Assembly (NCBI GenBank): GCA_910578835.1
Contig: CAJTSK010000035.1
Location: 1 to 24,758, forward strand
Length of the DNA: 24,758 bases
Origin: an uncultured Muribaculum sp.
Lineage (GTDB): Bacteria > Bacteroidota > Bacteroidia > Bacteroidales > Muribaculaceae
Direction: 5' to 3'
Shown: in pieces, positions 14,402 to 22,732 of the stretch
Layout: each line of letters starts with the position of its first letter
How positions within the stretch are numbered: the first letter of the stretch is position 1
The notes under the pieces: model-generated
What the model was told of the DNA's origin: nothing
Database searches by the model: none
What the model saw: the letters and a program-made list of their open reading frames with translations, nothing else
Made by a program: the position numbers and the translations under genes

Positions 14402-16051
14402 TTATTTTGCTATCGGACAACCCTGACAGCGTTCTGCTATCTGGGTGAAGAAGTCGTTGCCCTTGTCATCGACGAGGATGAATGCGGGGAAGTCTTCTAC
14501 CTCGATTTTCCAGATTGCCTCCATACCGAGTTCCGGGTATTCCAGACACTCGACTTTCTTGATGCTGTTGTAGGCGAGGATTGCTGCCGGACCACCGATG
14601 CTGCCGAGGTAGAATCCGCCATGCTTGTGACATGCGTCGGTCACCTGCTTGCTGCGGTTACCTTTGGCGATCATTATCATTGAGCCTCCAGCAGCCTGGA
14701 ACTGGTCAACATATGAGTCCATACGTCCTGCTGTAGTGGGACCAAACGAGCCTGAGGGCAGTCCTTCCGGAGTCTTGGCGGGTCCGGCATAGTAGATGGG
14801 ATGGTCCTTCAGGTAGTCGGGCATAGCCTCGCCGCGGTCAAGACGCTCTTTAATCTTGGCGTGGGCGATGTCGCGGCCTACGATGATTGTTCCGTTAAGC
14901 GACAGGCGTGTCGATACCGGGTATTTGGTAAGCTCGGCGAGTATTTCAGGCATCGGGCGGTTAAGGTCGATTTTAACAGCGTTGCCTTCGCCCTGCTTGC
15001 GGAATTCTTCCGGGATAAGTTCGCCGGGGTTAGTGTCGAGTTTTTCAATCCAAAGACCGTCTTTGTTGATTTTTGCTTTTACATTGCGGTCGGCAGAGCA
15101 GCTTACTCCGAGTCCCACGGGGCATGATGCGCCGTGACGGGGCAGACGGATGACGCGGATGTCATGGGCGAAGTATTTTCCGCCAAACTGTGCGCCGAGA
15201 CCGATTTTCTGAGCCTCTTTTAATAGGGTCTGCTCAAGTTCCACGTCGCGGAACGCACGACCATACTCGTTGCCGGTGGTGGGAAGATTGTCGTAATATT
15301 TTACCGAAGCCTTCTTTACTGTGGCGAGGTTCATCTCGGCTGATGTGCCGCCGATAACAAACGCGATATGATAGGGCGGGCATGCTGCTGTGCCGAGCGA
15401 CTTCATCTTCTCTACGAGGAATGGCACAAGCTTCTCCGGATTGAGAAGAGCCTTGGTCTCCTGATAAAGGTAGGTCTTGTTGGCAGAGCCGCCTCCTTTT
15501 GCCACGAAGAGAAATTTGTACTCGTTGCCGTCGACAGCGTAAAGGTCAATCTGGGCGGGAAGATTGCAGCCGGTGTTTACCTCGTCATACATGTTGAGGG
15601 GCGCATTCTGTGAGTAGCGGAGGTTGCACTCTGTGTAGGTGTCATATACGCCGTGAGAGAGATGTTCCTCGTCGCCGCCGCCTGTGTAGACGTTCTGACC
15701 CTTCTTGCCTATAACGATTGCCGTACCGGTGTCCTGGCAGAAAGGAAGCTGACCTTTTGCAGAAATCTCGGCATTGCGGAGCATGGTGAGAGCGACAAAC
15801 TTGTCGTTTTCGCTCGCCTCAGGGTCGGTGAGTATCTTTGCCACCATAGCGTTGTGCTCGCGGCGAAGCATGAAAGAATTGTCGTGAGTAGCATTGCGGG
15901 CAAGCACTCTGAGTGCTTCCGGGTCAACGACAAGCATCTCGTGACCGTTCCAGTTCTCGACTTTCACATAGTCGGAAGTAAGATGGTAGTACTCCGTGGT
16001 GTCAGCCGACATCGGAAACGGTTCCTGATATACAAACGGTTTTTGTGCCAT
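14402..16051 (-). CDS. Fumarate hydratase, class I (iron-sulfur)
   Basis: This enzyme interconverts fumarate and malate using an oxygen-sensitive 4Fe-4S cluster. At 549 residues it is the fused two-domain form, like E. coli FumA. Three cysteines at 105 (QLPFCQDTGTA), 224 (TAACPPYH) and 318 (GVSCSADRN) occupy the cluster-ligand positions of E. coli FumA as I remember them. The C-terminal beta-type domain contains SGSFGPTTAGRMDSYV near residue 460. It is a single-gene unit with its own -7 box (16082-16089) and terminator. In Bacteroidales it serves the reductive malate-to-fumarate-to-succinate branch. Confidence 0.95.
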   Translation of the reverse strand: MAQKPFVYQEPFPMSADTTEYYHLTSDYVKVENWNGHEMLVVDPEALRVLARNATHDNSFMLRREHNAMVAKILTDPEASENDKFVALTMLRNAEISAKGQLPFCQDTGTAIVIGKKGQNVYTGGGDEEHLSHGVYDTYTECNLRYSQNAPLNMYDEVNTGCNLPAQIDLYAVDGNEYKFLFVAKGGGSANKTYLYQETKALLNPEKLVPFLVEKMKSLGTAACPPYHIAFVIGGTSAEMNLATVKKASVKYYDNLPTTGNEYGRAFRDVELEQTLLKEAQKIGLGAQFGGKYFAHDIRVIRLPRHGASCPVGLGVSCSADRNVKAKINKDGLWIEKLDTNPGELIPEEFRKQGEGNAVKIDLNRPMPEILAELTKYPVSTRLSLNGTIIVGRDIAHAKIKERLDRGEAMPDYLKDHPIYYAGPAKTPEGLPSGSFGPTTAGRMDSYVDQFQAAGGSMIMIAKGNRSKQVTDACHKHGGFYLGSIGGPAAILAYNSIKKVECLEYPELGMEAIWKIEVEDFPAFILVDDKGNDFFTQIAERCQGCPIAK

Positions 16052-16081
16052 ATATAGTTAAGTATTGGTTATGCGTATCTG

Positions 16082-16113
16082 CAAATTTACGCAATACCTG
16101 TCTACAAAACAAG
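16082..16113 (-). promoter_or_regulatory. Fumarase promoter
   Basis: Minus-strand TAAATTTG (16082-16089) matches the -7 consensus. CTTG (16110-16113), three of four bases of the -33 TTTG, lies exactly 20 nt upstream. The expected start leaves a leader of about 25 nt before the ATG at 16051. Confidence 0.6.
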
Positions 16114-16159
16114 AATTTCAGTTTATTTAATCAATCGCCGTTACTGGCAAGAGATGACA

Positions 16160-16193
16160 AAGAGCCGCAGCGGAGTTAACCGCTACGGCTCTT
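16160..16193 (-). terminator. Hairpin after the ferredoxin oxidoreductase beta gene
   Basis: AAGAGCCG pairs with CGGCTCTT, with an inner AGCGG/CCGCT stem, about 26 nt past the stop at 16219. The T-tail on the minus strand is poor (TGTCATC), so it is a probable but weak terminator. Confidence 0.55.
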
Positions 16194-16218
16194 CGTAAGT
16201 TGTAGTCGTCGGGAGAGG

Positions 16219-17232
16219 TTATTTGACTTCCCAGTGTTCGCCGGCGAGTATCATGTCGCGGAGCGATGAGAATCCTTTCTTTGCTCTCACTTCTTCTACC
16301 TGACGGTCGACTTCCTCGTTGTAGACAGGGCTGTCTACATCGCGGATTACACCTACGGCGAGCGGTAGCGAGTAGCCGTCCATCATGGCGAGCTGCTGAT
16401 GCAGGAAGTTGCTTGGTGTGTGTGCGTCATGCACGAGCACATCGTCGATTGTGTAGCCCTCTTTGCCTATCTCCACAGCTTTCAGCAGGAAGCCGTCTTG
16501 TACAAGACCCATGGTGTTGTCCTTGCCGAAGAGCATCTTCTCTCCGTGGCGGAGGTGGATAGTGCGTTCGGCACGAAATTCGCGGTCAGTGATGTAATTG
16601 TGAATGCCGTTGTTGAATATCACGCAGTTCTGGAGCATTTCAACTACCGATGTGCCTTTGTGGCGTGCAGCGGCTACCATCACTTCCTGTGCTGTAGGCA
16701 GGTCCACGTCAATTGAACGTGCGAAGAAGTTGCCTCGCGCACCAAACACAAGTTCGGCAGGGATGAAGGGGTCTTCAGTAGTTCCGTAGGGCGATGACTT
16801 GCTGACAAATCCGCGCGCGCTGGTGGGTGAATACTGACCCTTGGTCAAACCGTAAATCTTGTTGTTGAAGAGGAGCAGGTTGATGTCGATGTTGCGGCGT
16901 ACGGCATGGATAAAATGGTTACCGCCGATGGCGAGACCGTCGCCGTCGCCCGACACCTGCCACACTGTCATCTCCGGATTGGCAACCTTGAAGCCTGTAG
17001 CTACGGCGGCTGCCCTGCCGTGGATGGTGTGGAAACCATAAGTATTCATGTAGTAGGGTAGTCGCGAGCTACATCCGATACCTGAGATGACAGCAGTCAT
17101 GTGGGGTGCCACGCCTACTTCTGCCATTGCCTTGTGGAGTACGTTAAGTATCGCGTGGTCGCCGCATCCGGCACACCATCTCACCGACTGTCCGTTCTTG
17201 TAGTCGCCGGCGCTATATTTTGTACATTCCAT
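16219..17232 (-). CDS. korB: 2-oxoacid:ferredoxin oxidoreductase, beta subunit (2-oxoglutarate type)
   Basis: This subunit binds thiamine diphosphate and, with the alpha subunit, oxidatively decarboxylates a 2-oxoacid to its acyl-CoA, reducing ferredoxin; the reverse reaction is possible. The Cys pair WCAGCGDH (20-23) and GIGCSS (51-56) suit cluster ligation. The thiamine diphosphate motif runs from GDGDG (95-99) to NN (123-124) and is followed by YGLTKGQYSPTS, typical of KorB. At 337 residues it has the usual length. It lies 12 nt after the alpha gene in the same operon. No separate ferredoxin-type delta subunit is encoded nearby. The 2-oxoglutarate preference is inferred from subunit layout; other 2-oxoacids remain possible. 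Confidence 0.92.
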   Translation of the reverse strand: MECTKYSAGDYKNGQSVRWCAGCGDHAILNVLHKAMAEVGVAPHMTAVISGIGCSSRLPYYMNTYGFHTIHGRAAAVATGFKVANPEMTVWQVSGDGDGLAIGGNHFIHAVRRNIDINLLLFNNKIYGLTKGQYSPTSARGFVSKSSPYGTTEDPFIPAELVFGARGNFFARSIDVDLPTAQEVMVAAARHKGTSVVEMLQNCVIFNNGIHNYITDREFRAERTIHLRHGEKMLFGKDNTMGLVQDGFLLKAVEIGKEGYTIDDVLVHDAHTPSNFLHQQLAMMDGYSLPLAVGVIRDVDSPVYNEEVDRQVEEVRAKKGFSSLRDMILAGEHWEVK

Positions 17233-17244
17233 AATTCCTTGTCG

Positions 17245-19092
17245 TTACTGTTGGTCAATAATTTGTTTCACTCCGTCGACCACTTCTTTTACAAGGAAGG
17301 GCTGACCCTGAATCTTGTTGATGCGGTGGATTTCCATGCCGGCAAACTTGCTCTGCAGGTAGTCGGCAAACTGTCCTGTGTTAAGCTCGGCGCAAATCAC
17401 GCGCTTGTAGCGGCGAAGCACCTCGCCGGTGTTGGCAGGCAGCGGATTGATGTAGCGGAAATGGGCGAATGCAACTTTGTGACCCTCTGCACACAGTTCT
17501 TCAGCTGCTGTATAAAGGTGTCCGTAGGTACCTCCCCAACCTATGAGCAGGGTGTCGGCATCGGCATCGCAAAGCACTTCAAGCGCGGGGATGTCTTTTG
17601 CTACATTTTCGACTTTCCGGCGACGCACGTCCACCATGCGTTCGTGGTTAACGGGGTCAGTGGAGATTACACTTGTCTCAAAATCTTTTTCAAGACCACC
17701 GAGGCGGTGCATAAGACCTTCTGTGCCGGGGATTGCCCAGTAGCGCACGAGTGTCTCCGGGTCGCGCATATAGGGTCGCCATGTCTCGCGGAGTTCTTCC
17801 GGTACGAAGCGGGGCTTTATTTCGGGATATTCATCGGTGTCGGGTACGCGCCATGCCGAAGAGCCGTTGCCGATAAAGGCGTCGGAGAGCAGGATGACGG
17901 GGGTCATGTGCTCGATGGCTATGCGTGATGCCTCAAATGCCATGGTAAAGCAGTCGGTAGGCGACGCTGGTGCCACGACTACTACGGGCGACTCGCCGTT
18001 TCTGCCGTAGAGCGCCTGCATGAGGTCGGTCTGCTCGGTTTTGGTGGGGAGTCCGGTAGAAGGACCGCCGCGCTGCACGTCGATTACCACAAGCGGAAGC
18101 TCAGCCATCACGGCAAGACCTATTCCCTCGCTCTTGAGGGCAAGACCGGGACCTGAGGTGGAGGTTACACCGAGATTCCCGGCAAACGATGCGCCTATTG
18201 CAGAACATACGCCGGCAATTTCATCTTCCATCTGCACAGCCTTTACTCCCAGGTCTTTGCGCTTGGCGAGCTCATGCAGGATGTCAGTGGCGGGAGTGAT
18301 GGGGTAGCTGCCGAGGAATAGCGGGCGTCCCGACTTTTCCGAGGCGAGTATAAGTCCCCATGCTGTCGCTGTGTTACCGTTGATGTCGGTGTAGTAGCCG
18401 GGGGCTATGCTTTCCGACTCTATGCGGTAGGTCGACACAGAGGCGTGTATGTTGGCTCCGTAATTGTAGCCTGCCTGTAATACTTTGGCGTTAGCCTCGT
18501 AAATTGCAGGTTTGCGGGCAAATTTGTTTTTGAGATGATGTTGCGCGGCTTCAATCGGGCGGTCAAACAGCCAGCATACAAGTCCGAGCGCAAATATGTT
18601 GCGGCACTTTAACACCGACTTGTTGTCAAGCCCCGACTCTGCAAGCGCAGCCTTGGTCATCGAGGTTACGGGCACCTCAAGTGTCTGGGCGTTGATGTTG
18701 AGCTCCTTAAACGGGTCATCGGTGGTAAATAGTGCTTTTTTGAGGTCAGACTCTTTAAACGAGTCTATGTCGACGATTACTATACCGCCGTGGTTGAGAT
18801 GCTTGATGTTTTGCTTCAGCGCGGCAGGGTTCATTGCCACAAGCACGTCAGCCTTGTCACCGGGAGTGTGTACACCCACTCCGATATGTACCTGGAATCC
18901 GGATACACCGCTGAGCGACCCTTGCGGGGCGCGGATTTCTGCCGGATAATCGGGGAAAGTGGACACCTGGTTGCCTACTCCAGCCGATACATTGGTAAAA
19001 ATGTTTCCCGCGAGCTGCATGCCGTCGCCGGAGTCACCGGAGAAGCGGATTACAACTTTGTCGAGATACTTTACGTTTGCTTTTTCTAACAT
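17245..19092 (-). CDS. korA: 2-oxoacid:ferredoxin oxidoreductase, fused gamma-alpha subunit
   Basis: The N-terminal gamma domain (about 10-190) has RFSGDSGDGMQLAG and the YPAEIRAPQG motif. The alpha domain starts near 225, with YPITPATDIL (263-272), QMEDEIAG (287-294) and TSTSGPG (310-316), and runs to a C-terminal domain. This gamma-alpha fusion of about 615 residues is the standard KorA layout in Bacteroidetes. The frame is open to 19173, but ATG 19092 starts the conserved protein and the promoter box lies between the two, so the longer form would not be made. With KorB it links 2-oxoglutarate and succinyl-CoA through ferredoxin. Confidence 0.94.
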   Translation of the reverse strand: MLEKANVKYLDKVVIRFSGDSGDGMQLAGNIFTNVSAGVGNQVSTFPDYPAEIRAPQGSLSGVSGFQVHIGVGVHTPGDKADVLVAMNPAALKQNIKHLNHGGIVIVDIDSFKESDLKKALFTTDDPFKELNINAQTLEVPVTSMTKAALAESGLDNKSVLKCRNIFALGLVCWLFDRPIEAAQHHLKNKFARKPAIYEANAKVLQAGYNYGANIHASVSTYRIESESIAPGYYTDINGNTATAWGLILASEKSGRPLFLGSYPITPATDILHELAKRKDLGVKAVQMEDEIAGVCSAIGASFAGNLGVTSTSGPGLALKSEGIGLAVMAELPLVVIDVQRGGPSTGLPTKTEQTDLMQALYGRNGESPVVVVAPASPTDCFTMAFEASRIAIEHMTPVILLSDAFIGNGSSAWRVPDTDEYPEIKPRFVPEELRETWRPYMRDPETLVRYWAIPGTEGLMHRLGGLEKDFETSVISTDPVNHERMVDVRRRKVENVAKDIPALEVLCDADADTLLIGWGGTYGHLYTAAEELCAEGHKVAFAHFRYINPLPANTGEVLRRYKRVICAELNTGQFADYLQSKFAGMEIHRINKIQGQPFLVKEVVDGVKQIIDQQ

Positions 19093-19140
19093 AATGTCAA
19101 CTCTTGTTGAGTTTTTCTTTATATAATTACGAAATATCTG

Positions 19141-19174
19141 CAAATTTACGGCAAATTTTTCAAATACGCGCAAT
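19141..19174 (-). promoter_or_regulatory. korAB promoter
   Basis: Minus-strand TAAATTTG (19141-19148) is a perfect -7 box. ATTG (19171-19174), near the -33 TTTG, lies 22 nt upstream. The start would lie about 45 nt before the korA ATG. No clear terminator separates it from the upstream dihydroorotase gene, so read-through may also contribute. Confidence 0.55.
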
Positions 19175-19212
19175 TTTTCTGACTAAATAACACTTTTGTC
19201 GCGATTCCGCCC

Positions 19213-20565
19213 TTATTGTACGGGGGTGTAACGCAGCTCCATGCCGCGTGCAGTGTCGTCAATAGTGCCGTTGTTGTAAACGCGTTTGCCGTTTATGTAG
19301 GTCATTATCACTCGGTTGTGGAGCACTGTGCCATCGAGTGGAGTCCAGCCGCAACGGCTTAGTACCATGTTGTCGGTGACAGTATAAGGAGTGTCGGGAC
19401 TTACCACTACAAGGTCAGCGTAATAACCTGACCGGATGTAGCCGCGACGGTCTATGCGGTACAACTCGGCGGGGGCGTGACACATCTTTTCCACTACAAG
19501 TTCGGTGGTAAACACTCCGCGGTCGGCGAGCTCAAGCATAACCGGCAGAGAGAATTGTACCATAGGCGCTCCTGAAGCAGCTGTGAGCGCATTGCCCTCT
19601 TTCTCCGACAGGAGGTGAGGCGCATGGTCGGTAGCTACGATGTCGATTCTGCCATCGCGCAGCCCTTTGCGCAACGCATCGCGGTCGGCTTCAGTCTTTA
19701 CCGCGGGATTCATCTTGACGCGGGTGCCGAGAGTGGTGTAATCGGCGTCGGTATACCATAGGTGATGGACACATACCTCGGAGGTGATCAGCTTTTCGGC
19801 AAGCGGCTTGTCGGAAAACATGTCCACTTCTTCAGCTGTCGACACATGCAGCACATGCAGGCGGGTTCCGTAGCGCAAGGCGCGCTCGATAGCCCGGCGG
19901 GTAGATATGACACATGCCTCGCGGCTGCGTATGAGCGGATGATAGCTTACCGCCACATCTTCGCCAAGCTGTTTGACATATCTGTCACGGTTAGCGCGTA
20001 TGGTAGCCTCGTCTTCAGAGTGTATGGCGATAAGTGCCGGCACATCGCGGAATATCCTTGTGAGGGCTTCTTCCTCATCGACAAGCATGTTGCCGGTCGA
20101 TGAGCCGAGAAAGAGCTTCACGCCCGGCACGCGGGTATAGTCGCAGTCGAGCAGCTCGGTTGCATTGTCGTTGGTGGCGCCGATGAAAAAGCTGTAATTG
20201 GTCACCGACACCTCGCGGGCGTGGTTGAGTTTCTGCTCTACAGCTTCCACAGTGACAGTGGGAGGCTTCGTGTTGGGCATGTCCATATAGGATGTCACAC
20301 CGCCCGCAACTGCGGCGCGTGATTCGGTCGAGAGGTCGGCTTTATGGGTGAGACCCGGGTCACGGAAATGAACCTGGTCGTCAATGACGCCGGGCAGAAG
20401 CATCGCGCCACCGAGGTCGATTGTCTCGCGGCACTCACCGGCGACTGCGGCGGGGGGAGTTCCCTCGCCGGCAGTCACGATGAATTGTCCGTCAATCACG
20501 ACATAACCTACAGCCCTCTTTCCTTCATTGACGATAAGGGCGTTGTAAAGGAGAGTGTCATGCAT
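19213..20565 (-). CDS. pyrC: Dihydroorotase
   Basis: This zinc amidohydrolase interconverts carbamoyl aspartate and dihydroorotate in pyrimidine synthesis. The 450-residue length fits the long class I dihydroorotase/allantoinase type. Visible metal-site residues are DDQVHFRDPG (62-71), Lys150 (GVKLFLGSSTG; the carbamylated Lys), His182 (IHSED), His240 (LHVLHVS) and Asp313 (ATDHAPH). The first His of the usual HxH pair is Gln64. My recollection is that this is normal in Bacteroidetes dihydroorotases, but I cannot check it here. It is the last gene of the aminotransferase-GT2-pyrC operon, starting 3 nt after the GT2 stop. Confidence 0.92.
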   Translation of the reverse strand: MHDTLLYNALIVNEGKRAVGYVVIDGQFIVTAGEGTPPAAVAGECRETIDLGGAMLLPGVIDDQVHFRDPGLTHKADLSTESRAAVAGGVTSYMDMPNTKPPTVTVEAVEQKLNHAREVSVTNYSFFIGATNDNATELLDCDYTRVPGVKLFLGSSTGNMLVDEEEALTRIFRDVPALIAIHSEDEATIRANRDRYVKQLGEDVAVSYHPLIRSREACVISTRRAIERALRYGTRLHVLHVSTAEEVDMFSDKPLAEKLITSEVCVHHLWYTDADYTTLGTRVKMNPAVKTEADRDALRKGLRDGRIDIVATDHAPHLLSEKEGNALTAASGAPMVQFSLPVMLELADRGVFTTELVVEKMCHAPAELYRIDRRGYIRSGYYADLVVVSPDTPYTVTDNMVLSRCGWTPLDGTVLHNRVIMTYINGKRVYNNGTIDDTARGMELRYTPVQ

Positions 20566-20568
20566 GAG

Positions 20569-21351
20569 TTATTGAATTTTCGTTGCTGTAATCTTTATAT
20601 TTTCGTTGCTGTAATCTTTATATTTATGTGTCATGCCATGATATTTAAGGCGTATGACACCAAATACCGCCTCGGAGAATATGCCTGAGCTCATCTTGCT
20701 CTCTCCCAGCACACGGTTGACGAAGATTATCGGCACCTCCACTATCTTGAAGCGATGTTTATGGGCGGTAAACTTCATCTCGATCTGGAAGGCATAGCCC
20801 TTGAAATGGATTTTGTCAAGGTCAAATGCCTGAAGCACCCTGTGGCGGTAGCACACAAATCCGGCTGTCGTGTCATGGATATCCATACCGGTGATGAAGC
20901 GCACATATTTTGATGCGAAATACGACATCAGCACACGGCTCATGGGCCAGTTTACCACATTCACTCCCGAAACGTAGCGTGAACCTATCGCCACATCGGC
21001 TCCGTCGTCGTGACAAGCCTTGTAAAGGGCTATCAGGTCTTTCGGGTTGTGGGAGAAGTCGGCGTCCATCTCAAAGATGTACTCGTAGCCTTGGGCGAGC
21101 GCGTATTTGAACCCGGCTATATATGCCGTGCCAAGTCCGAGCTTGCCTTTACGTTCGAGCAGGTGTACGCGTCCCGGATATTCCTCCATTTTGGCGCGCA
21201 CGATGCCTGCCGTGCCGTCGGGCGAACCGTCGTCCACTATAAGCACATCCATCCTGTGAGGCAGCGCCAACACCGCGTCAATGATTGCGGCGGCGTTTTC
21301 AGCCTCATTGTAGGTGGGTATTATTACAAGACAGTCAGATGATAATGCCAT
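20569..21351 (-). CDS. Polyprenol-phosphate mannosyltransferase-like GT2 enzyme
   Basis: This 260-residue GT-A glycosyltransferase resembles DPM1-type polyprenol monophosphomannose synthases, which load a sugar onto a lipid carrier at the inner membrane. Key motifs are IIPTYNEAEN (10-19), DDGSPDGT (40-47) and the metal-binding DADFSHNP (96-103). The C-terminal transmembrane segments of some relatives are absent. ATG 21351 lies 4 nt after the aminotransferase stop. Upstream in-frame TTG starts are less likely. Its 3' end carries a perfect 23-bp tandem duplication (20577-20622) that shifts the frame and changes the last residues. The sugar (mannose or glucose) is not certain. Confidence 0.9.
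   Translation of the reverse strand: MALSSDCLVIIPTYNEAENAAAIIDAVLALPHRMDVLIVDDGSPDGTAGIVRAKMEEYPGRVHLLERKGKLGLGTAYIAGFKYALAQGYEYIFEMDADFSHNPKDLIALYKACHDDGADVAIGSRYVSGVNVVNWPMSRVLMSYFASKYVRFITGMDIHDTTAGFVCYRHRVLQAFDLDKIHFKGYAFQIEMKFTAHKHRFKIVEVPIIFVNRVLGESKMSSGIFSEAVFGVIRLKYHGMTHKYKDYSNENIKITATKIQ
20577..20622. repeat. Perfect 23-bp tandem duplication at the GT2 gene end
   Basis: Bases 20577-20599 and 20600-20622 are identical. Because 23 is not a multiple of three, the second copy is read in another frame, giving NIKITATKIQ at the C-terminus. With one copy the protein would end ...NENSITHA, with a stop overlapping the pyrC start by 8 nt. Confidence 0.9.
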
Positions 21352-21355
21352 GTCG

Positions 21356-22552
21356 TTACACAAGTTTGGCAAGTGCTTCTTCTATGCGGCGTATAGCCTC
21401 GCGTATAGTATCGTCGGAAGTGGCGTAGCTGAGGCGTATGTATCCGGGGCAGCAGAAAGCCGAACCGGCAACCGTGGCTACGTGTCCTTCTTCAAGAAGA
21501 TACATGGCGAGGTCGGCATCGTTGTTGATTACATAGTCGCCGTAACGCTTTCCGAAGTAGCTTGACACCTCGGGGAAGAGATAGAATGCGCCGTCGGGAC
21601 GGTTAACTTTCCAGCCGGGTATTGCCGAAGCAAGACCTACGATGAGGTCGCGGCGACGCTCAAATGCCTTGCGCATCTCCTCGATACACTCCTGTGAGCC
21701 TGTATATGCAGCCTCGGCTGCCTTCTGCGCGATTGACGATGCGCCCGAAGTGTACTGGCTCTGGAGCTTGTTGGTGGCACGTGCGAGCCATAGCGGGGCG
21801 GCAAGATAGCCGATACGCCAGCCGGTCATGGCATAAGCCTTTGACACGCCGTTGACTACACATACCCTGTCGGCGATTTCGGGGAATGAGGCGAGAGAAG
21901 TGAACTCACCGGTAAAGTTGATATGCTCGTAAATCTCGTCGGAGAGTATCAGCACGTCGGGGAAATCGACAAGTACATTTACAAGGGCTTGAAGTTCTTC
22001 CTTGGAGTAGACACTTCCGGTAGGATTGCTCGGAGAGTTGAAGAATACCAGGCGTGTGCGCTCGGTGATTGCCGCGCGGAGCTGTTCGGGGGTTATCTTG
22101 AAATTTTGTTCGATGGTTGCGGGCACAAGCACGCTCTTACCCTCGGCAAGATTCACCATCTCGACGTAGCTTACCCATGCGGGGGTAGGTATCACTACCT
22201 CGTCGCCGGGATTGATGACAGCAAGAATCACGTTGCAAAGCGACTGCTTGGCTCCGTTGGACACTACTATCTGTTCCGGGGCAAAGTCGATGGCATTCTC
22301 ATTTTTCAGCTTGGCGGAAATAGCCTTGCGGAGCGACATGTAGCCGGGCACCGGGGTGTAAAACGAGAAATTGTCATCAATAGCCTTCTTGGCGGCTTCC
22401 TTGATATGTTCAGGAGTGTTGAAATCGGGTTCTCCTACTGAAAGATTGATGACGTCTACGCCCTGAGCCTTGAGCTCCTGGCTTTTCTGCGACATAGCCA
22501 GGGTCTGCGAGGGGGCGAGTGCCTGTACGCGATTGGAAATCTGTTGCATCAT
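21356..22552 (-). CDS. Aspartate aminotransferase-type PLP enzyme (class I)
   Basis: This fold-type I aminotransferase of 398 residues moves amino groups between amino acids and 2-oxoacids, probably aspartate/2-oxoglutarate. PLP-site residues are visible: the SNGAK region (98-102), SPSNPTG (173-179), SDEIYEH with Asp205, the Schiff-base Lys238 in NGVSKAYAMTGWRIGY, and the carboxylate-binding Arg373 in YIRLSY. The sequence is of the prokaryotic subgroup-Ib kind. Two adjacent ATGs (22552 and 22549) are possible starts. It is first in an operon with GT2 and pyrC, and aspartate supply links it loosely to pyrimidine synthesis. The exact amino-acid preference cannot be read. Confidence 0.92.
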   Translation of the reverse strand: MMQQISNRVQALAPSQTLAMSQKSQELKAQGVDVINLSVGEPDFNTPEHIKEAAKKAIDDNFSFYTPVPGYMSLRKAISAKLKNENAIDFAPEQIVVSNGAKQSLCNVILAVINPGDEVVIPTPAWVSYVEMVNLAEGKSVLVPATIEQNFKITPEQLRAAITERTRLVFFNSPSNPTGSVYSKEELQALVNVLVDFPDVLILSDEIYEHINFTGEFTSLASFPEIADRVCVVNGVSKAYAMTGWRIGYLAAPLWLARATNKLQSQYTSGASSIAQKAAEAAYTGSQECIEEMRKAFERRRDLIVGLASAIPGWKVNRPDGAFYLFPEVSSYFGKRYGDYVINNDADLAMYLLEEGHVATVAGSAFCCPGYIRLSYATSDDTIREAIRRIEEALAKLV

Positions 22553-22594
22553 TGCTTGTCTGATAAAAAGTTAAAATCGTTTTTATTTCGGTGG

Positions 22595-22602
22595 CAAATT
22601 TA
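22595..22602 (-). promoter_or_regulatory. -7 box of the aminotransferase-GT2-pyrC operon
   Basis: Minus-strand TAAATTTG in the context CGTAAATTTGCC, nearly identical to the fumarase and korAB boxes. No clear TTTG is found 19-22 nt upstream. It would give a leader of about 40 nt. Confidence 0.5.
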
Positions 22603-22732
22603 CGAAAAACAATGGAATATTTGTTGCATCTGTCAATTTTCAGATGATTTTCGGTGCCAAATAATTCCGTCAGAAATCTTTAACCGTTTTTCGATGCTTG
22701 TGGTTCATTGAACTTCAGGCGAAAAATCGTGT

